DNA from: Acidobacteriota bacterium
GTDB lineage: Bacteria > Acidobacteriota > Thermoanaerobaculia > UBA5066 > Gp7-AA6
Assembly (NCBI GenBank): GCA_020199905.1
Contig: JAIVJS010000011.1
Coordinates: forward strand, 1 to 64,000
Direction of reading: 5' to 3'
Length of the DNA: 64,000 bases
The notes under the pieces are model-generated. The model had not been told where the DNA came from and searched no databases. It worked only from the letters and a program-made list of their open reading frames with translations. Shown in pieces: positions 60,388-64,000 of the stretch. Numbering within the stretch: position 1 is the first letter of the stretch; every line of letters begins with the position of its first letter. A program made the translations under genes and the position numbers.

Positions 60388-61620
60388 CTATTTCCTCGCT
60401 CGCGCCGCGAGCGCCTGGATGGCCGCCTCGACGACGGCGTCCTCCTGGCCCGCGGCTTTCGCGGGACGGTCGGGCACCAGGACGTCGGGGCGCACTCCGC
60501 GGCCCTCGTACGAGCGGCCGTCCGCGTCCTCGATCGCGCGGGCGGAGAACCACAGCGTGGAACCGTCGGCCAGCTTCGCCACCGCGGCGCCGCCCGAGAG
60601 CATTCCGGCCGTTTCCTCGCCGACGATCGGTCCGATCGCATGGCGCCGGAACTTCAGCGCGAGAGCTTCTCCCGAGCTCGCCGTGCCCGAGTTGACCAGG
60701 AGGGCGATTGGAAGCGGACGGTATTCCGGAGGAACCACCCGGACTCTCCCGCGGCTGCGCACGCGGTAGTCGCCGGCGCTCCATCGCCCGCGCAGGAAGG
60801 TCGAAAGAATCCCGGGGTCGTAACCGCCGCTGTTTCCCCGCACGTCCAGGAGAAGCCCGTCGATGTCCGCGAGACCCGCGAGCTCGGGTTTGGCCGCGGC
60901 CGACTCCGTGCGGTCGGAGAGGAGGTCGACCAGCGCGAGCGCGACCTCCGGCGAGATGCCCCAGAGGCGGGCGTATCCCCAGGCGTGCCCCCCGCGCCGC
61001 AGCACGCGCGCGCTGCGCCAGAAGAGTGTGTCACCCGGCGGCTCGGGCTCGAGGGCGAGAGCCGCGGTCCTCCGCTCGCCGGCCGCCGTCTCCCACGCGA
61101 CTTCCACGGTCGATCGCAACGGGCCCTCGAGCGCGAGAAAGAGCGCGCGGAAGTCGACCCGCGGGAGGCCGTACTCTCTGCCCCCGATCGACAGGATCCG
61201 GTCTCCGAGCCGCAGGCCGGCGCGCTCCGCCGCCCCGCCCGGCAGGACGGCCTTGACGGCATACCCCGCGCCGTCGCGGCCGATGCGAAGCCCGGCCGTC
61301 GCCCATCGGGCCTCGGGAAGCTTTCCCGCGGGGATGCGGAACGTGTGGGAATCGTCGAGCCGGGCGAGCAGCCGGTCGTAGGCCGCGTCCCGCTCCGGCT
61401 GGCCCGCGGCGGAGGCGAGCTCTGCGGCAGCCCGCTCCACCGCCCCGTTCCAGTCCACGCCCTTGAGGTTGGGGTCCCAGAATTCCTCGCGGATGCGGCG
61501 GTCGATCTCCGCGAGCGCCGGCGGACGCGGCGAGGGTGCCGAAGGCGGATCGGGGGAAGCCGAGGATGGGAAGACGGAGGACGCGACCGCGAGAAGAAGA
61601 AAGGCGAAGGGCCCGCTCAT
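60388..61620 (-). CDS. S41 (C-terminal-processing-like) serine protease
   Basis: A 410-residue exported protease. A signal peptide (about 1-22) leads to an N-terminal helical part, a PDZ domain (about 105-185, with GGAAERAGLRLGDRILSIGG) and the catalytic core. LLLDVRGNSGGYDPGI and ALLVNSGTASSGEALALKFRRH contain the nucleophilic Ser (in TASSGE) and the Lys of the Ser-Lys dyad. It probably trims periplasmic proteins. ATG 61620 overlaps the xerC stop by 4 nt, so it is coupled to xerC. It separates xerC from hslV-hslU, which are adjacent in Bacillus. Confidence 0.9.
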   Translation of the reverse strand: MSGPFAFLLLAVASSVFPSSASPDPPSAPSPRPPALAEIDRRIREEFWDPNLKGVDWNGAVERAAAELASAAGQPERDAAYDRLLARLDDSHTFRIPAGKLPEARWATAGLRIGRDGAGYAVKAVLPGGAAERAGLRLGDRILSIGGREYGLPRVDFRALFLALEGPLRSTVEVAWETAAGERRTAALALEPEPPGDTLFWRSARVLRRGGHAWGYARLWGISPEVALALVDLLSDRTESAAAKPELAGLADIDGLLLDVRGNSGGYDPGILSTFLRGRWSAGDYRVRSRGRVRVVPPEYRPLPIALLVNSGTASSGEALALKFRRHAIGPIVGEETAGMLSGGAAVAKLADGSTLWFSARAIEDADGRSYEGRGVRPDVLVPDRPAKAAGQEDAVVEAAIQALAARARK

Positions 61621-62552
61621 GCGCGCGGGTGCGCGCGGCGGTAGACGTCCCGCAGGCGCGCGGCATCCAGGTGTGTGTACTTCTGCGTCGTCGAAAGCGA
61701 CGCGTGGCCGAGCAGCTCCTGGATCGCGCGCAGGTCCGCGCCCGCCTGCAGCAGATGCGTGGCGAAGGTGTGGCGCAGCGCATGGGGTGAGATGGCGGCC
61801 GGCAGACCGGCGGCCCGGAGCCGGCGCTTCAAGACGCGTGACATCGACCGGGTCGTCAGGCGTCCGCCGCGGGAGTTGACGAACAGCGGCTCTGTCTGTC
61901 CCGAGCGCCCTCCCCCCCGGCCCGCCGCCGACGCGCGCAGGGCGCGCCGCAGGGGCAGCCAGCAGCGCAGCGCCTCTTCCGCCTCCTCTCCGAATGGCAC
62001 GATGCGCTCCTTGCGCCCCTTGCCCTGGGCCCGGAGCATCCGCGCCGAAAGGTCGACGTCCTCGAGATCGAGCCCGGCCGCCTCCGAGACGCGGAGCCCG
62101 GTTGCATAAAGAAGCTCGAACAGGGCGCGCTCGCGCTCCGGAAAAGGCGTTTCATCCTCGGTGTCCAGCAGGGCCTCCGTGTCGGGCACGGTGAGCGCCC
62201 GGGGCAGGGCCTTCGGCGCGCGGGGCGACGGAAGGCCGCGGGCGGGATTTTTCTCCAGGTGATTCTCGCGGCATGCCCAGCGGAGAAAGGAACGGATCGT
62301 CGAGAGATGCCGCCCGAGCGACCGGTTGGACAGCTTCGCGCGATGGAGCGACGCGACGTGGGAGCGCACCGCCAGGGTGTCGATCTTCGACAGAGGAGTC
62401 TTCGACGCCGGAGTCTCGCCGAAATCCGACTCCCAGAAATCCGAGAACCGCTCGAGGTCGGAGCGGTAGGCAAGGACGGTGGCGGGCGAGAATCGGCGCT
62501 CATCCGCCAGGTAGGCGATGAAGTCTTCGATCGCCCGCGAGAGCGTGATCAC
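61617..62552 (-). CDS. xerC: Tyrosine recombinase XerC/XerD
   Basis: A 311-residue site-specific recombinase for chromosome dimer resolution. The N-terminal SAM-like domain starts at AIEDFIAYLADERRFSPAT. The catalytic residues are Arg in LYATGLRVSEA, Lys in GKGRKERIVP, HALRHTFATH (HxxR), His in LLGHASLSTTQ, and Tyr292 in QKYTHL. I chose GTG 62552: the longer open frame upstream is an Arg-rich reading of a repeat element. No Shine-Dalgarno is seen; TAGACT (62560-62565) is 7 nt upstream. The order xerC, hslV, hslU is that of codV-clpQ-clpY in Bacillus, here with an S41 protease gene inserted. Confidence 0.92.
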   Translation of the reverse strand: MITLSRAIEDFIAYLADERRFSPATVLAYRSDLERFSDFWESDFGETPASKTPLSKIDTLAVRSHVASLHRAKLSNRSLGRHLSTIRSFLRWACRENHLEKNPARGLPSPRAPKALPRALTVPDTEALLDTEDETPFPERERALFELLYATGLRVSEAAGLDLEDVDLSARMLRAQGKGRKERIVPFGEEAEEALRCWLPLRRALRASAAGRGGGRSGQTEPLFVNSRGGRLTTRSMSRVLKRRLRAAGLPAAISPHALRHTFATHLLQAGADLRAIQELLGHASLSTTQKYTHLDAARLRDVYRRAHPRA

Positions 62553-62562
62553 TCGACGAAGT

Positions 62563-63036
62563 CTAAGGGAAGAGAAGGGCGCTCGGCGCGGGGCGCGAGG
62601 AAGTAAAGCTCTCCGCTTCTCTTCGACTCCCGATCTCGTCGACCGCGGAGTACCGCGGCCGTCTCGCTCCCTTTGGTCGCTCGGCTCCCGATTCCCGTTT
62701 CCCGGCCCGTCCAAAGCCCCGCACGTCGTCCCTCACCAGGTTCTGGATCTGTTCCTTCGAGAACTTCTTTCCGAAGGCGGGCATGTCTTCTCCGCCCTTC
62801 GTGACGATCTTGATCAGCTCGGCGTCGCTCTTGGCCGACTGCCACTCGGCGTCCGTGAAGTCTCTCGCCATGAGCTGCTTTCCCTTGGGGGTGTTGCCCT
62901 TGCCGTCTTCGCCGTGGCACTTGGCGCAGTACTCGACGTAGGCGGGCGAGGGATGCGGCCCGGCCGCCATCAGGACGACGGCGGTGCCGCCGATGACCGC
63001 GAAGATCAGGCTCGCCGCGACGCGGGTGCTCTTCAT
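62563..63036 (-). CDS. Monohaem cytochrome c with a C-terminus made of repeat DNA
   Basis: A 157-residue exported c-type cytochrome. A signal peptide or anchor (1-26) is followed by the haem site CAKCH (37-41), and M85 in DMPAFG is the likely axial ligand. A final helix follows (IQNLVRDDVRGFGRAGKRE). Normal members end there. Here residues about 115-157 (ESGAERPKGARRPRYSAVDE...) are the translation of an inverted copy of the interspersed element, and the stop lies beyond it. It starts 4 nt downstream of the SCO-like gene, so the pair probably serves a respiratory copper/haem pathway. Confidence 0.88.
   Translation of the reverse strand: MKSTRVAASLIFAVIGGTAVVLMAAGPHPSPAYVEYCAKCHGEDGKGNTPKGKQLMARDFTDAEWQSAKSDAELIKIVTKGGEDMPAFGKKFSKEQIQNLVRDDVRGFGRAGKRESGAERPKGARRPRYSAVDEIGSRREAESFTSSRPAPSALLFP
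62621..62691 (-). repeat. Interspersed ~75-bp element, copy 3 (inverted)
   Basis: The reverse complement matches copies 1 and 2 closely, including the CCGCGG-TACT-CCGCGG hairpin. It lies inside the 3' end of the cytochrome c gene and upstream of xerC. Confidence 0.88.
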
Positions 63037-63040
63037 GTCT

Positions 63041-63970
63041 TCAACCCTTCCTCGCTTTCTCGATGTCGCGGAGCAGGTGCTCCGGTTCCCAGCTCTCCCC
63101 GTAATAGATGGAGGAGAGGCGTCCGTCGGGACCGACCACCGCGACGGCCTGGCCGTGGATGACCTGTCCGCGCTCGGGGTAGTAGAGGACGCCGAAGGAA
63201 GACGCGACGTCGGCGACCGCGGCGGGAGAGCCGGTCAGGAATCTCCACCGCCTGCCGTCCGCTCCCGCCTTTTTCGCGTAGTCGGCCAGGACGGCGGGCG
63301 TGTCGTGCTCGGGGTCGACGGTCACCACGAGAAGCCTTCCGTACCCCTTCTGCTTCAGGAGCGCGTCGAGCCGCGAGAACTTCGCGGTGGTCATCGGGCA
63401 CGCGGTCGCGACCGGGCACCGCGTGTAGAGAAACGTGACCGCGACCGGCTCGCCTCGCAGCGAGGAGAGCTTCACCGGTTTCGAGGCCTGATCGATCAGC
63501 TCGAAGTCGGGGATCCGCTCGCCCAGCCGGACGGCGCGATTGGGGACCGGCGTCACGGCACCCGGGGACGGCGGCTCAGGAGAAGCGGCGGCCACGGGAG
63601 TCCGAGGCGGCCCCGAGCCGGGACGGCGCCGGATTCCCTCGAGCCAGTAACGGCTCTCCTCGACGACGAGCGTGGCGTCAATCGAGTCGCCCGCGGCGAG
63701 CGCGCGCGCCACCTCGGGCGCTCCCCGCGTCGGGAACAGCATGGTCATCGCGCCCATGAACCCCGGCACCGCGTCGTGCTGGACGAGGACGTCCGCGCCG
63801 CCGTTTTTGACCTCGCGCACGATGCCGTGAAAGGGGTATCGCTTCACCGCGGCCGGTTCTTCGCCGGCGGCCGGGTCGCCGCGCCGGCATCCGGCGACGC
63901 CCGCCAGGAGAAGGAGAGCGGCGGCGAGGGCGGCGGGAAAGGAGGCTCGCCGGAGGGCCCGACCCCTCAC
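63041..63970 (-). CDS. CusF-like copper-binding domain fused to SCO1/SenC/PrrC
   Basis: A 309-residue lipoprotein (lipobox GVAGC, Cys28). Residues 42-105 form a CusF-like domain: FHGIVREVKNGGADVLVQHDAVPGF, with His and Met in MGAMTM. A Pro-rich linker leads to the SCO thioredoxin-like domain (about 145-309) with LYTRCPVATACPM (copper-binding Cys185 and Cys191, spaced CP-x4-CP) and the His in QVIHGQAVAVVG. SCO proteins insert copper into cytochrome oxidase CuA or act as thiol reductases. GTG 63970 follows GGAGGGGGAACG, which decides the start. The cytochrome c gene follows 4 nt downstream. Confidence 0.9.
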   Translation of the reverse strand: MRGRALRRASFPAALAAALLLLAGVAGCRRGDPAAGEEPAAVKRYPFHGIVREVKNGGADVLVQHDAVPGFMGAMTMLFPTRGAPEVARALAAGDSIDATLVVEESRYWLEGIRRRPGSGPPRTPVAAASPEPPSPGAVTPVPNRAVRLGERIPDFELIDQASKPVKLSSLRGEPVAVTFLYTRCPVATACPMTTAKFSRLDALLKQKGYGRLLVVTVDPEHDTPAVLADYAKKAGADGRRWRFLTGSPAAVADVASSFGVLYYPERGQVIHGQAVAVVGPDGRLSSIYYGESWEPEHLLRDIEKARKG

Positions 63971-64000
63971 CGTTCCCCCTCCCCCGGCCGGGGGCAAGGG

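Noticed and set aside
62553-62714. 54-codon N-terminal extension of xerC
   Set aside because: It reads through the repeat element and lacks similarity to recombinases; the family start matches GTG 62552.
1-64000. tRNA, rRNA, prophage or insertion-sequence genes
   Set aside because: None seen on either strand. The holin-family name at 8690-9061 refers to a chromosomal membrane-protein family, and XerC is the housekeeping recombinase.

Overview
The window is high-GC DNA (about two thirds G+C by eye) from a Gram-negative, didermic bacterium. It carries TonB-dependent receptors, an outer-membrane porin, lipoproteins, meso-diaminopimelate and murein-recycling genes (dapF, mpl), HslUV and XerC. 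The gene content, the PKD proteins with Pro-Thr linkers, the large cyclic-glucan synthase and the repeat-rich spacers suggest Acidobacteriota, perhaps Thermoanaerobaculia. That placement is inference: no rRNA or other phylogenetic marker is present. I see no tRNA, rRNA, CRISPR array, insertion sequence or prophage.

Layout. 0-4 kb: a cut gene, a dicarboxylate/glutamate symporter, a protealysin-type M4 protease and a D-threonine-aldolase-family enzyme. 4-17 kb: a TonB receptor behind an attenuator-like hairpin, an acyltransferase, a UbiB-type kinase with two small membrane proteins, a short-chain-dehydrogenase-like protein overlapping a DUF6463-GNAT fusion, a methyltransferase, an ABC exporter, a BAX-inhibitor-like protein and a sortase. 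17-28 kb: a 2904-residue cyclic beta-1,2-glucan synthase, then an L,D-transpeptidase and an M23 peptidase. 28-34 kb: a zinc-ribbon protein, a CBS protein overlapping a uracil-DNA glycosylase, three tandem secreted PKD-cupredoxin paralogues and tyrS. 35-40 kb: an iron locus, fur-apbE-porin-FMN-binding protein-membrane protein with every junction overlapping, divergent from an FTR1 permease across a Fur-box-like palindrome. 41-46 kb: a cobalamin locus read leftward behind a cobalamin riboswitch, with a DUF6580-BtuB fusion, an adenosyltransferase, a DUF71 protein and a decayed btuF. 46-64 kb: a deoxyhypusine-synthase homologue overlapping larB, a DUF1573 protein, mpl, a glycosyltransferase-type membrane cluster downstream of dapF, an LptM-like FN3 lipoprotein, hslU, hslV, an S41 protease, xerC, cytochrome c and a CusF-SCO fusion.

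Systems. The iron locus looks like one device: ApbE flavinylates the exported FMN-binding protein, the four-helix membrane protein could feed it electrons, the porin admits substrate and FTR1 imports iron, with Fur as the first gene of the operon. In the cobalamin locus the usual periplasmic binding protein is a pseudogene, while an inner-membrane DUF6580 domain is fused in frame to the outer-membrane receptor.

The most unusual genome-scale signal is a family of degenerate tandem repeats with a strict 7-bp period. They occupy most non-coding spacers, often touch stop codons, and in several genes supply the last codons. An ~75-bp interspersed element, present in three copies, is built into the same arrays; one copy encodes the tail of a cytochrome c. 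Several genes without a Shine-Dalgarno sequence have a TAnnnT hexamer 6-8 nt before the start codon, suggesting leaderless transcripts.
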